Source of the DNA: an uncultured Bacteroides sp.
Lineage (GTDB): Bacteria > Bacteroidota > Bacteroidia > Bacteroidales > Bacteroidaceae
Assembly: GCA_934716785.1 (NCBI GenBank)
Contig: CAKUYM010000002.1
Coordinates: 1-56,221 of the forward strand
DNA length: 56,221 nucleotides
Direction: 5' to 3'
Each line of letters begins with the position of its first letter. The stretch's first letter is position 1. Both the position numbers and the translations under genes were made by a program. Below are positions 37,001 to 46,445 of the stretch, piece after piece. The notes under the pieces were generated by a model. It saw only the letters and a program-made list of their open reading frames with translations. It was not told the origin of the DNA and made no database searches.

Positions 37001-37350
37001 TAACCCACTACAACTACTTCATCTAGCGTCTCTGAATCATCTTTCATTGTGACGTCAATCAGTTTTTTACCTGCTACCGAGATTTCTTGATTCTTATAAC
37101 CAATATAACTGAAATTCAACACAGCATTTGAAGCCTTTACCACAATGCTATAGAACCCATTTAGATCGGTTACGGTTCCATTAGTAGTTCCTTTTTCCAT
37201 CACATTTACTCCAATCAACGGTTCACCCGATTGATCTTTCACATATCCCGTAATTTTAGAACTTTGAGCCTGTACTGTACCAAGACAAAAAGTCACCAAT
37301 AGTAAGAACAATCCTACCCGAGACATGAAACTTCCTTTTTTGTTTTTCAT
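34069..37350 (-). CDS. SusC-like TonB-dependent transporter (1093 aa)
   Basis: Outer-membrane importer with a signal peptide (cut near VQAQ, residue 29), a carboxypeptidase-like domain (ITGYVKDQSGEPLIGVNVME), the TonB-box region DEVVVVGYGTMRKKDLTGSV and a plug with GEMKIRGQRS, PLIILDGMFF and IDVLKDASAAAVYGAQAANG. The barrel ends IWTLGLNLTF. It is a canonical SusC in length and layout. It is first of the operon SusC-SusD-(CBM9-like)-GH105. No regulator is next to it; the region upstream is disrupted by IS1634 and IS982 remnants, which separate it from the enzyme cluster at 38.9-50.3 kb. Confidence 0.96.
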   Translation of the reverse strand: MKNKKGSFMSRVGLFLLLVTFCLGTVQAQSSKITGYVKDQSGEPLIGVNVMEKGTTNGTVTDLNGFYSIVVKASNAVLNFSYIGYKNQEISVAGKKLIDVTMKDDSETLDEVVVVGYGTMRKKDLTGSVVQVRPDKIANENPKTVQDILRGTPGLVVGYGEGDAGAKGGGEMKIRGQRSVYTDGGHNNPLIILDGMFFQGELSEINPDDIGQIDVLKDASAAAVYGAQAANGVIIITTKKGKKGKPVVNFTASVGLTQKAAYRDRWQTTDEYLQHYVDWKEKNTYGVNAETGEYAAYSRPGNEYTSKPEYFRNPNNLSDAVSLEQWRNYSTNREGESDLSIWARRLGFRYDTALLDNLLSGKTVDWQDEAFRLGFNQDYNVSISGAGDKVDYYMSLGYLRNEGAFVDDTYRAIRANLKLNAKVTNWFEVGANINFQDRSDGEIGMDKGGFMENSPYAMLKDENGNYTQDPLMYQYDRANETNWYFEKQYIQLEKGYTTLNTIFNAKVKLPFNITYQFNIAPRFQFFYDRYFTSAERPNSNPNDRGTNREQAKRFNWSLNNTITWDQTFANKHHVILTFVQEAEERQYWSDRIEARNILPSDALGFHNTQNGDKSVSTFRTDDNHQTADALMARAFYSYDDRYMVTGTIRRDGYSAFGANNPYAWFPSGGIAWSFTNEDFFQKYAHIMNSGKLRVSYGKNGNRSLENPYEALANLYPGGGKMQGYITSSGDLYLMRYLMAQRMKNPNLQWEKTQSWNFALDFGFLNDRITGTLEYYRMSTKDMIMRQPLSNFTGFENITTNLGQVDNSGFEVALNTLNIDKKNFQWSSSFSLSYNKNRIKHLFGDRQDIVDATGSVVGSREADYVAAGWFIDKPISAIWDYKVTGIWQKDEVEEAKKYGQVPGDPKVWNNPANDQYDADGNLVKVVYNNDDKVFQGQTAAPVTWALRNDFTLWKDLTLSVNIYSRMGHKSLESMYLNNDDDGGGMTYRLVNKNAKEYWTVDNPTNKYARIEAQGPEGAKGARRLYNRSFIRLENISVGYTLPRAWTEKIQIDRVKVYGSVRNAAVWAKDWEGYGDPETGNFASRIWTLGLNLTF

Positions 37351-37443
37351 ACTAAATAACTAAATAAATTTGAGTTGATATTATAATGTTTACATTACTT
37401 TTATCCGCATTATATTTCATATAGCTAAATTAATCTTTTGTGA

Positions 37444-37451
37444 CAAAGTTA
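37444..37451 (-). promoter_or_regulatory. Candidate -7 box of the SusC-SusD-GH105 operon
   Basis: TAACTTTG on the minus strand matches TAnnTTTG 94 bp upstream of the SusC ATG. No good -33 TTTG is found at 19-23 bp. The rest of 37351-37700 is AT-rich and shows no gene. Confidence 0.35.
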
Positions 37452-37714
37452 TAAAAGCTAATTAATCTTAAATGGTATTTTTGTCTCAAAAAATAAAAAA
37501 AACAGACCACAATTACAATAGTGCATTAAAATTTAGCCAAGTCTAAGCGGCCTTGGCAGTAAATAAAAGAAGCTCTTTGAAAAGTTTGTCAATAACTTAT
37601 GAGTCTGAGTTAATCCTAAACACACAAATAAATCGTTCATGCATATAAGTGTTGTGTATGACTGACTTGCACCTGACTTCGGGAATCTCTTTTCGTTCTG
37701 CTTATATAAAACAT

Positions 37715-38412
37715 TTTTTCAAAAAAAAGAGGAAGGTGCATTCCATGAATATGAAAAGCGGCATAGCATCCCAGATACCGATTCAGAAGATTCCAAAGCA
37801 ATACGCACAGTCAAGGAACGGCTTATCATAACATATTCCGGTAACAGGACCAAGAAAGATGCGGACAACAAGAAACGTGGTGTGGCAAGGCTTAAAAAAC
37901 ATTTGAATCAAGAATCGTCAAGAAGGAAAGTCTCAACAGAAGAGGGCACAACAAATTTCTTGAGATTACCAGGGACGTAAGCATAACCATCAATGAGGAG
38001 AAGATGGAAGAACATGTCCAATGAGACAGTTGGAAGGAGTACATCACAAATACGGATATGACTACAAAGGAAGTCGTGTGCCAGTATCACGAGCTATGGG
38101 TCGTGGAGAGGGCCTTCCGTATAACGAAAGGAAACCTTGAAGTACGCCCTGTTTTTTCACTTTACAGCAAGACGGATAGAGGCGCACATCTGTAATTGCT
38201 TCATTACCTACAAAGTGTATAAGGAGTTGTACGTATAATAAAACTGATAAAGTTTCCTATGAGTGTTGACAAAGTACTTGAAATTGCTAAGACGATACCA
38301 ACAGGCACAATGAGGATGCCACATAATGGGACAACCCGGACTTAAACACGATTTCTGCCGATGAACAACGTTACATCAAGCCATTATTTGATTTGAAAAA
38401 GTTTTGGGGGTG
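37715..38412 (+). mobile_element. Degenerate IS1634-family transposase, C-terminal half
   Basis: Plus-strand fragments in shifting frames read FHEYEKRHSIPDTDSEDSKA, TVKERLIITYSGNRTKKDAD, then TKEVVCQYHELWVVERAFRI, EVRPVF and ICNCFITYKVYKELYV, and finally DEQRYIKPLFDLKKFWG. The ELWxVERAFR and YKVYKEL segments are typical of IS1634 transposases. At least three frameshifts and a nonsense codon make it inactive. The N-terminal half is missing. Confidence 0.8.
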
Positions 38413-38800
38413 ACACATTTCCAAAGTCGGGAATGGCCGCAGAAATGAATGGAGGCGATGATTATTTCTGCATTGAATCGAAGCCGATAGAAGTATGTCG
38501 TTTTGCTCGTTCCAAGCGTTGCAGTATTCAGATTGGAAGTACCATACAAGTGTAAACAAAAAGAATGAAAGCCGACATTTCCAGCTTTTGCCAAAGCGAG
38601 AAAAAGAATTGAAACCCTATTCTCCCAATTGTGTGACCAGTTTATGATTATAAGGAATTATGCGAAAGATACAGATGGATTGTTTGCACGGGTTATCGAG
38701 AAGATTAGCGCACTTACAGTCCTGCAATATATTAACTATAAAAATGAGAGACCCATTGGCGGAGTTAAATATGCGCTAATTTAATTCTGCCAACGGGTTA
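38411..38800 (+). mobile_element. IS982-family transposase remnant with central deletion
   Basis: Plus-strand reading gives GGDDYFCIESKPIEVCRFAR then jumps to the C-terminal region (PAFAKARKRIETLFSQLCDQ, MIIRNYAKDTDGLFARVIEK). The middle of the transposase, including the second catalytic region, is deleted near 38520. It shares a long stretch with 30106-30440. It follows the IS1634 remnant directly, so one element probably landed next to or in the other. Confidence 0.75.
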
Positions 38801-38881
38801 AAGAAATCATTTTTTCTTTAGAGGAAAGATACAATATGAAAGCGCAAATATCAAGTATTTAACTACCTTTTTATCATAGGA

Positions 38882-40273
38882 CTACAGCAAATACTGTCCC
38901 TCCTCTTTCAATCTCTTGCGCAGAAAAGCGGTATCAATTTTATGAACGTCATTCTTTGTCTGCTTGATGGCATGCATGGCCGCCATTCCAGCCGCTTCTC
39001 CTGTCACCAGACAAGGGGGCATCACCCGCAAACTACCAAAAGCCTCTTCATCCGTAGAGATGCAACGACCGGCAGTCAGCAAGTTTTTCAGTCCTTTCGG
39101 TGTCAGACAACGATAAGGTATTCCATGAGACTCACCTTTCTTATAGCGCGTCTCTTTATGCCCTGGTTTATGAACATCAATATAATAGCAGTTGCGCCCG
39201 ATCTCATCCTCAAACGTTTTGCGCTCCAACCAATCCTGGAAAGTAAACGTATAATCACCTTCAATCCGGCGGCTGTCTCTGACTCCCAACAGGGAAGCGG
39301 TCTTCACGACAAAAGCACTGCCGAAGGTCTTAGGATGAAACTCCTTCAGCGCCTCCAGATATTGCTCGGCAATTTGCCTGCCCGTAACCATTGCACCCGT
39401 AGTTGCCCATGGGTCGGTCGAATCAACATTGTCAATATGTCCGGCATTGAACTGCACCACATCCGGACCGATCAGGTTACTGTTAAAATGCTTGCCTATC
39501 AATGGATATTTTCCGGATCTGATCGCATCGTAAATAGCACTGTTCTTGTTGCTCGTATGCAATGAAGGACCGATGAGACTGTAGTTATAACTATCCACAT
39601 TGGCAAATGAGAAGCACAAAGTGGAACTTTGCAGTACTCCATCATCACCCCCCTTCTTAAAGGAAGCACCCGCCCAGGCAGCGACATCCCCATCTCCCGT
39701 CGCATCAATAAAGACTTTCGCCTTGAATGCGACAAGTCCTGACTTATTCGCCACGACAATGGCGTCTATCGTATCATCGGCCGACATTTCAACAGCCGCC
39801 ACCCTCGAAAAGAAAAGGACTTTCGCCCCCGATTCAGCCACCATCCGGTCGTAAACTCGCATCAAGTATTCGGGGTTTATGTTCACCCAGTTCAGTTTCG
39901 ACTTTTTCTCATGAGGCACTCCTTTTCTCGACGCCTCAAATATCTTTTCTGCCAAGCCACGATAAATAATCTTTTCGCCATCCGAGAATGGACACCATGC
40001 CGGAACCATACCGGCGGTTCCCATACCGCCAAGCTGCCCCATAGCCTCAATCAGTAGAGTCTTAGCCCCTTCTCTGGCTGCCGAAATCGCGGCCGTGCAT
40101 CCGGCAGGTCCACCACCGATTACAATAACATCCCATCCGTCATCCACTGCTACTTTAGCATTCTTCAGGCGCATCTTGGATTGTCCTGTTTCTCCGTTCA
40201 CATTAAGAGCAGGAACCGCAAAAGCAGCGGTCATCAGCCCAGCTTTCTTAAGAAAATCTCTTCTCGATGTCAT
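38882..40273 (-). CDS. FAD-dependent oxidoreductase, secreted (Tat-like signal)
   Basis: A 463-residue flavoprotein of the FAD_oxidored type. The N-terminus SRRDFLKKAGLMTAAFAVPA is a twin-arginine signal. The dinucleotide motif is VIVIGGGPAGCTAAISAARE (G53-G58). A second FAD segment is FIDATGDGDVAAWAGA, and the C-terminal FAD contact is LTAGRCISTDEEAFGSLRV. Such proteins are frequent in Bacteroides PULs and near pectin or plant-glycan genes, but their substrates are mostly unknown. It is last in the enzyme cluster, 27 bp after the alpha/alpha-barrel gene. It may oxidise a released sugar or an aglycone. Confidence 0.88.
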   Translation of the reverse strand: MTSRRDFLKKAGLMTAAFAVPALNVNGETGQSKMRLKNAKVAVDDGWDVIVIGGGPAGCTAAISAAREGAKTLLIEAMGQLGGMGTAGMVPAWCPFSDGEKIIYRGLAEKIFEASRKGVPHEKKSKLNWVNINPEYLMRVYDRMVAESGAKVLFFSRVAAVEMSADDTIDAIVVANKSGLVAFKAKVFIDATGDGDVAAWAGASFKKGGDDGVLQSSTLCFSFANVDSYNYSLIGPSLHTSNKNSAIYDAIRSGKYPLIGKHFNSNLIGPDVVQFNAGHIDNVDSTDPWATTGAMVTGRQIAEQYLEALKEFHPKTFGSAFVVKTASLLGVRDSRRIEGDYTFTFQDWLERKTFEDEIGRNCYYIDVHKPGHKETRYKKGESHGIPYRCLTPKGLKNLLTAGRCISTDEEAFGSLRVMPPCLVTGEAAGMAAMHAIKQTKNDVHKIDTAFLRKRLKEEGQYLL

Positions 40274-40300
40274 AATAATAGATTTATTCGCTATAATCAG

Positions 40301-42343
40301 TTACTTACTCATAAAGGCCTCCGCACGTCCCGGTGTGAGCAGTTCCCACAAGGAAGCGACCGTCCATCCGGGGGCAAAAATATCATTATAATAGCCCTTG
40401 CCATTCTTCCCGTAGTCCCAGTTGGTATGCTGCACCACTTCCGGATAATAACCGGTCTTTGCAATTCCACACATATGCCCTTCGTAAGGCAGCAACTGGC
40501 GCATAGAAGTTGAAATCACCTCTGCAAAGTTGGAGAAACGAGATTCCTTATACTCGCCAGACAGCCAGCGAAGCACATCGGCAAATTCAAAGACAAACAC
40601 GTCGATATGATTATTCTCGACCGACACATTACCCCAACCACGTGATTTCAAACCGATATCACCCAGCATTTGTCCGGGCGCAAAAGGAACATCCCACAGA
40701 TAATACCACGATAAAGCAAAGTAAGCAGCCTGCTTCGTCAAGTCTGCATAATGCTTATGCTCCGCCCCCTTAGTAACCAATGCAAGATAATAGGTAGCCG
40801 TGGCGGCATAAAGCGACGCTTCCTTATCCTCGCAATTCGCGTCAAGGGTAGATGAGAAATAATCTGCTTTGGATATCAACTCTTTCTCCAGATAGTCCGC
40901 AGTCCGTTTGGCACTATCCAGATAGCGTTTGTCTTTAAAATACTTATATCCCATGACCAAAGGAAGTGTGGCTGAAGGGGTACTTCCCCCGCTTTTGTCC
41001 ACGACAGTGAAATCGTCACGGAACTTTCGCGGGAAGCTGCCGTCGGCATTCTGCAACTGCAGAAACATATCCAGCATCTTCCTCAGGCGCTGCTCCCATT
41101 CCGGATGTTTGCGTCCTTTCTCTTTCTCATAAGCCAAGAAATGGAAAATAGCGTAAAGCCCTTCCGATTGGCGGCGGATACTATGAACCGGATCTTCAAA
41201 ATTCTTATCAAAGTTTACAGACTCCTTTATAAAGCCGGCAGCAGTAAATCCATTCTTCAGATAACTGTCGAATATCCTGGCACTATTGGTTTTCAGATCC
41301 TCCCGATTGCATTCCCAACCATATTCCCAGGCATTGAATGCGTTAAGCAGAACACGACCGATAAAACCTACCTCGGCTTGCCCATTGCTTGTACACGCAT
41401 CCGTCTTAAGATGGATGCCCGAATTATAGACCAGCGGATATTTATCCACAAAACTGCTTACAAAGAATTGGCTCAGAGTCTGCTTCATATATTCAATTGA
41501 ATAAGGAGTCTCAACAGGCTCAGGCGAATATGTGTCATAACAATATTCCCACGTATGGCGCACAAAGTCTGAATAGTCTTTGGCTTCCCCTTCCGCCACC
41601 TGCCATGTCAGCAAAACCGTTTCTCCCTTTTTCAGATATTGGTAAGCCGTCACGGCCGGAGCCAATGTCAATTTGCGGATATAACTTTTCGGAGCCTCCC
41701 GATAAGGAAAGCCAAAGGAGAGGGTGGCAACGCCATCCTTATTCTCAAATCCGGTGTGTCCCAAGGACGTCTCGTCCGAGAGAATAATCTCACCCTCCCG
41801 ATGTGTAGCCAGAGCATTATTTACAAGTTTATCCAATCGGCTGACAGTCATAAAACGCTGTTGCTTCTCATTGAAGATTCCCGTAAGAGGCGCGCTCAAC
41901 CTATCTTCGCCCACAATCCAACTGTCTGATGAATGAAATGAAGGAGCCTCCTTGGGTGAACGCAGATTGCGCCGATACCAAAATCCCGGCATATAAAACA
42001 GACAGTCATCATGGCGAAACCCTGTTGACACTTGTTGGTTATAGTTAAAATATACATCTTCCAACGCGGTAATAGATACCCCGATATGCAATCCGCCATT
42101 ATCGGTCACTATATTCTGAGAGATAACCAACGGCATCTTTTCAGAACTCTCCAGATAATAAGTATCGTTATTATCCTGCGACTTCAGAAAGGTCAAAGGA
42201 TAGCATTTCGCTCCATTCCCCGGCACTTTCAAGGAAACAGACGCAGAAATCGACTCCGGCACCTTATCAAAAGCCGCAGCCATAGTGGAACACGCCACCA
42301 AAGCAATTCCCCAAAGTAAATATTTCAAACTCATATAAAACAT
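40301..42343 (-). CDS. Secreted (alpha/alpha)-barrel protein, probable glycoside hydrolase or lyase
   Basis: A 680-residue exported protein (signal peptide to about residue 24; VACSTMAAAF could also be a lipobox). The first 250 residues look beta-rich. From about 270 the protein is helical with sugar-processing traits: HSIRRQSEGLYAIFHFLAYE, FLQLQNADGSFPRKFRDD, SATLPLVMGYKYFKDKRYLD and SRGWGNVSVENNHIDVFVFE. That pattern fits a six-hairpin toroid as in uronyl hydrolases and several lyase or hydrolase families. I cannot name the family. It lies 43 bp after GH105 copy B and 27 bp before the FAD enzyme, within the enzyme cluster. An ATG at residue 4 is an alternative start. Confidence 0.7.
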   Translation of the reverse strand: MFYMSLKYLLWGIALVACSTMAAAFDKVPESISASVSLKVPGNGAKCYPLTFLKSQDNNDTYYLESSEKMPLVISQNIVTDNGGLHIGVSITALEDVYFNYNQQVSTGFRHDDCLFYMPGFWYRRNLRSPKEAPSFHSSDSWIVGEDRLSAPLTGIFNEKQQRFMTVSRLDKLVNNALATHREGEIILSDETSLGHTGFENKDGVATLSFGFPYREAPKSYIRKLTLAPAVTAYQYLKKGETVLLTWQVAEGEAKDYSDFVRHTWEYCYDTYSPEPVETPYSIEYMKQTLSQFFVSSFVDKYPLVYNSGIHLKTDACTSNGQAEVGFIGRVLLNAFNAWEYGWECNREDLKTNSARIFDSYLKNGFTAAGFIKESVNFDKNFEDPVHSIRRQSEGLYAIFHFLAYEKEKGRKHPEWEQRLRKMLDMFLQLQNADGSFPRKFRDDFTVVDKSGGSTPSATLPLVMGYKYFKDKRYLDSAKRTADYLEKELISKADYFSSTLDANCEDKEASLYAATATYYLALVTKGAEHKHYADLTKQAAYFALSWYYLWDVPFAPGQMLGDIGLKSRGWGNVSVENNHIDVFVFEFADVLRWLSGEYKESRFSNFAEVISTSMRQLLPYEGHMCGIAKTGYYPEVVQHTNWDYGKNGKGYYNDIFAPGWTVASLWELLTPGRAEAFMSK

Positions 42344-42386
42344 TAATGTGAATCAGCCTACCTGATTCCGTTCATATTAGAAACTA

Positions 42387-43490
42387 TCATTTCTCCATTA
42401 GTGCAGCCGCACACCACAAGTAAGGTCCCTGTCCGTGGTAATCACCCGTATGGCGCGGACGGTCATAATAATACTGCTTGCTGTTCTTCTTGTTCGTACC
42501 CACACAAATCTCCCTTACCTGATTTTTTTCAGTAAGATATGAGACCAAAGCCATCCATGCCTTACGAGCTGCAGGAGCATACTCCTCCGCATCCAACCAG
42601 CCATTCTTGACACCTTTGATAAATGCGAAAGTAAACATGGCCGAACCTGAAGTCTCTGTCCAACAGTCATCCTTATCGACCAACTGGTTCCACAGTCCCT
42701 CCGGATTCTGATATTTCTTTAGGCTTTCCATCATTGTCCGATAGCCTTCCAGGATACGGGGACGATCTTTATGATTTTTAGGCAGACATTGAAGCAATTC
42801 GGTCATTCCGGCAGCCATCCAGCCATTTCCGCGTCCCCAATAATAAGGCACATCGGGAGCGTGATAGAAAAGTCCGTTCGGACATTGCAACTTATCCAGA
42901 TACATCACCATCTCCTTAGCTGCCCGATCGATATATTTCTTATCCTTCGTCACCTTATAAGCGCGTGTCTGCACGATTGTAATCATATACATATCATCAA
43001 TCCACAAACGTGTTTGCCAGGAATATCCTTTTTCCGCCCATTCCTTTTCTTCAGGCTTCGCATTGGCAGGCACTTTCCATTGAGAATCGGCATAGGGCAA
43101 CCCCAAATACCAGTATTTTTTATCTTTTGTCACACGATATAGCTCAAGAGGCAAGCTGCCGAACATATTCACATCGACGTGATTCATAATCGGTTGCAAT
43201 GCTTTCTCTTCAGTAAACAGAGGTTCAAACCTATCCTGCAAACGTTTGATCAGTTCCTTATCTTTCGCCAGCTCGGCATACCTCAAAGCTCCATTCCAAT
43301 AGAAAGTCTCCGGATAGCCAATCCACTTGCCGATATGAAGCGCATGTTTTTCCGTCAAAAAACGATAGGCCAACCGCTTTCCGATTTCTTCCGGAGTATA
43401 CCCTTCAGGAAAATCCTTCAACAAATTTTTCTGAGCAAACATCAGCTGAAAAGGAATCAGCAACAATAAAACCAGGCACTTTTTATTCAT
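42387..43490 (-). CDS. GH105 unsaturated uronyl hydrolase (copy B)
   Basis: A 367-residue enzyme with a signal peptide (cut at MFAQ, residue 20). The GH105 signature RLWIDDMYMITIVQ places the catalytic region at D165-D166, and YYWGRGNGWMAAGMTELLQC follows. It ends DRPRHTGDYHGQGPYLWCAA. It is close to copy A at 30474-31595 along most of its length, with identical blocks such as GYSWQTRLWIDDMYMITIVQ. The two differ in the N-terminal third (YGDKGIHYAEVCTWYGALRF versus HIGKWIGYPETFYWNGALRY), which shapes the substrate pocket. It starts 11 bp after the frameshifted GH2 gene. Two copies may serve two sidechains or two sizes of the same product. Confidence 0.92.
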   Translation of the reverse strand: MNKKCLVLLLLIPFQLMFAQKNLLKDFPEGYTPEEIGKRLAYRFLTEKHALHIGKWIGYPETFYWNGALRYAELAKDKELIKRLQDRFEPLFTEEKALQPIMNHVDVNMFGSLPLELYRVTKDKKYWYLGLPYADSQWKVPANAKPEEKEWAEKGYSWQTRLWIDDMYMITIVQTRAYKVTKDKKYIDRAAKEMVMYLDKLQCPNGLFYHAPDVPYYWGRGNGWMAAGMTELLQCLPKNHKDRPRILEGYRTMMESLKKYQNPEGLWNQLVDKDDCWTETSGSAMFTFAFIKGVKNGWLDAEEYAPAARKAWMALVSYLTEKNQVREICVGTNKKNSKQYYYDRPRHTGDYHGQGPYLWCAAALMEK

Positions 43491-43501
43491 AAATATTCTT
43501 T

Positions 43502-45103
43502 TTATCTATTCAACAATATATCTTTCAATTCAACATTATATCCTTCTACCCGTAAAAGCATCTTGTCAATTCCTTCTTTACAATCCACGTGGAAACGGAC
43601 TTCCTTAGATTCTCCGGACATCAGATAAAAATATCCGTCGTCAAAATAAACAGGGCGGATAGCCGCACCGCTTTTCGCATCTCTCAGTGTCAGTGCTATC
43701 GCAGCAGCCAAGTATTTCCCCGGATTTTTCACCACAATACTACCTTCATAGCGGTTGGCCTTTCTTACAAAGCTCTTCACGGATACATTTACCGAAGAAA
43801 CAGGCAAATCGGCCAAAACTTTTCCGTCCCACTCTTTCTGATTAATCCAATAAACATTGTCGTCCAGCAACTTTCCATTATTAGCTCTCAATACCAACTT
43901 TGCCCAAGTAAAATTCGGAAGTTCCTTGATGCCCTCCAACTGTGTAACGGAAGTCAACGTATTGGGCATTACCTGTCCTACCTTATGTTGTGAAGAGCGT
44001 ATCTTCTTGCCCAATTTATCATAGACTGTGACTTCCACCTTCAAGTTCCGATATTCCTTCAGCGTAGTATTGATAATATCAATCCTGTGTTGATTATTAA
44101 GACTCATCTGAATATGAAGAGGACGACATGCCTTTTGAGAGCCGTAATAAGCCCCTGCCGTTTCTCCGTTCGAACTGTAATTCTGCCAAACCATGCTGGG
44201 CCATGCAGGATGGCTCATCCACAACAGCACTCCGGAAGCATCATTCCACATCTTGCTATTCCATGCCTCAAAGATCGCCCGGTGGCTTTCGTAATTAATC
44301 AATTGCGCTTTCCGGCAGAAATCATCCAAATTATCAGAAGATCCCATTTTGCGATCTATCCCTTCCTTATAAAGCTCGCTAAACGTCTTGCTTCCATATT
44401 TATGGTTATGCCAGTCGTGATAATACCAGACATCACTGATAGGCCACGTATCTTCTTCCGCCATAAATTCACGAACCGTTTCGGCCGTCGGCAAAGAAGG
44501 AGTACCCACCTCCGAACGGAATCCTCCGGCTAAAGAGCGGTAGTACCAACCTGCATCGTACTGATAACGCCAAGGACCGCTTCCCGAACCATTCAACGAA
44601 CGAGAGTTACCGGTATAATGCCGGCTGCCGTCTTCTTTGGCTAAAGTAGTGGCTAACATGTACTCCAGTTCATCCGTAGCAAACCCTTCATTACGTGCAC
44701 ACCACAAAGCGATAGAGGGATGATTACGAAAACGACGAACTGTTTCGGTTACATTTCTGACAAACAGGCAGTAATCCAACGGATTGAGGTTAAATCCATC
44801 TGTCGAAAGCCAGAAATCATTCATAACCAGCATTCCGTATTCATCGCAAAGCTCATAAAAAGTTTCTTCAGTACTCTCGCCCGTCCAGTTACGGATCATG
44901 TTATAATTCAGATTCTTATGCAACTTCAGAGCAGGTTCCAACCGTTCCCGTGAAACTCGTTTCATACCATCATCCATCCCCCAGTTGCCCCCTTTGCAAT
45001 AGATCCGCTGACCGTTCACCTTTATAACCATATACTCTTTCATCAACGAGTCATTTATCTGCTCTATGCCCTGTGAAGATACCGGTTTCAATAATTTAGG
45101 CAC
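43502..45103 (-). pseudogene. C-terminal half of a frameshifted GH2 gene (catalytic part)
   Basis: A 533-codon frame with a GTG start that is probably an artefact: it begins in mid-domain (VPKLLKPVSS). It encodes the catalytic barrel (KVNGQRIYCKGGNWGMDDGM), the acid/base Glu in WCARNEGF (residue 139 of this half) and the nucleophile Glu in FRSEVGTPSLP (residue 198). Two or three beta-sandwich domains follow to the end (LRDAKSGAAIRPVYF). Joined to the N-half it would be about 970 residues, like the intact GH2 at 47620. The two halves overlap in a different frame at 45088-45103. Reading through would need loss of one TA from TATA at 45123-45126. Unless frameshifting occurs it has no signal peptide and should not be secreted. 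Confidence 0.8.
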
Positions 45104-46431
45104 AAATTCTCCATCATAATTGTATAGCGGACCTTAGTATCCGTTTTTTTACGCTTCACTGCATCAAAAACGGGTTTTCCATCCTGCAAAGCAGCAGTCG
45201 GATTATAATTCAGCCGCACTACAGGAGAATTATCATCGTATGCAGACAATTCATATTCCAGTTCACGGATGCCGATACGCATTTTCTTGACATCAAGGGT
45301 ATCCTTATCCGGTGAAAGCAGGCTTAAAGATGCATCATACAGATACTGCTCTCCATATCCATTCGGCCACCAAAGACGCGGATTCTTCATTCGCAGTTCC
45401 TTACACTCAGCGGGAGTCAGTTTCACCGTTCTCCTCTCTTTGGCATTCAAAGAGATCGGGTAAGCGGCAGCCACCCCACCAATATTAAAATGCAAATTGG
45501 CGGTACAAGTCGCGTCAGAAGAATTATAAACCTCCGCCCGAACAATGAAGTTGACAGATGTCGTATCGGGCAAAGGCAGATCTGTAATCACGTGCGTATC
45601 AAGAATTTCCAAATCATTCCCGAATTTGATTCTTACATCCTGCCAAATCCCCATGTTCCGGTCACGTATACCGGGAACCCAATCCCAGCCTTCTGAAGAA
45701 ATGAATGTAGGACCATCTAAGCACAAGGCCCCACCATTGGGACCAATGCCCTCTTTCTTATTTGCCTCGTGAGGAATGCCGGGATTATTAGGCGGAAGAA
45801 TACGGACAGCCAGCAGGTTCTTCTTACCATAATCTACCCAAGGAGTTATGTCAAAAATACCTCTTTCAAAGGCACCTGCCATCGTTCCTACCAACTGATG
45901 ATTGAACCATACCTCCGCTTTATAATTGATACCGTTCAGAATCAGCTTCACTTTCTCTCCCTTATTATTGCGGGGAATACTAAAGGAATTGCGATACCAC
46001 CAGTCCATCCGGCAAAGGGTATCTGGAATCAATAAATTGTTAAGTCCCCAATAAGGATCAGGATATACACCCTGATCCACCAATGTAGTCAATACCGTAC
46101 CGGGAACTGTAGCCGAATACCATTCGCTTGTATCCAAGTCTTGTGCAAACACCGATTTCTCGGCGGCTCTGGCTTTATATCCCTCTATCATTTCCCAACC
46201 TTTAGACAGTTGGTATTCCCAATCCGAAATCGGAGTCAACTCTCCGGGTTCTGCCACCTTCTCTTTGGGCTTGGCAGTCTGAAACGAATGTTTGGAATGA
46301 GGTATCACTTCGGAACTCTGTTTGCGGGGCAAGCCAAAATTCCACTTTAGCTTCTGTGCATAAGCACCTTCTGTAAAAGCGCACAGAAAAACAATTATAC
46401 AAGCAATATATGTATTCAGCTTCATTTTCAT
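45088..46431 (-). pseudogene. N-terminal half of the frameshifted GH2 gene
   Basis: 447 codons with a signal peptide (to AYAQ, residue 26). It encodes a sugar-binding jelly-roll domain (WYSATVPGTVLTTLVDQGVY, LNGINYKAEVWFNHQLVG) and an immunoglobulin-like domain (RIGIRELEYEL), as at the start of GH2 beta-mannosidase/exo-glucosaminidase-type enzymes. The frame then ends in a foreign tail, MMENLCLNY. In the next frame the expected continuation VRYNYDGEFVPKLL appears if one TA of the TATA at 45123-45126 is removed. It lies between the GH130 gene (15-bp gap) and the catalytic half. It may be a true pseudogene, a phase-variable gene or an assembly error. Confidence 0.8.
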
Positions 46432-46445
46432 AATCCTACAATCTG

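Noticed and set aside
38800..38845. Stem TAAAGAAA/TTTCTTTA after the FAD oxidoreductase gene as terminator
   Set aside because: The stem is all A/T except one pair and no T-run follows on the minus strand.
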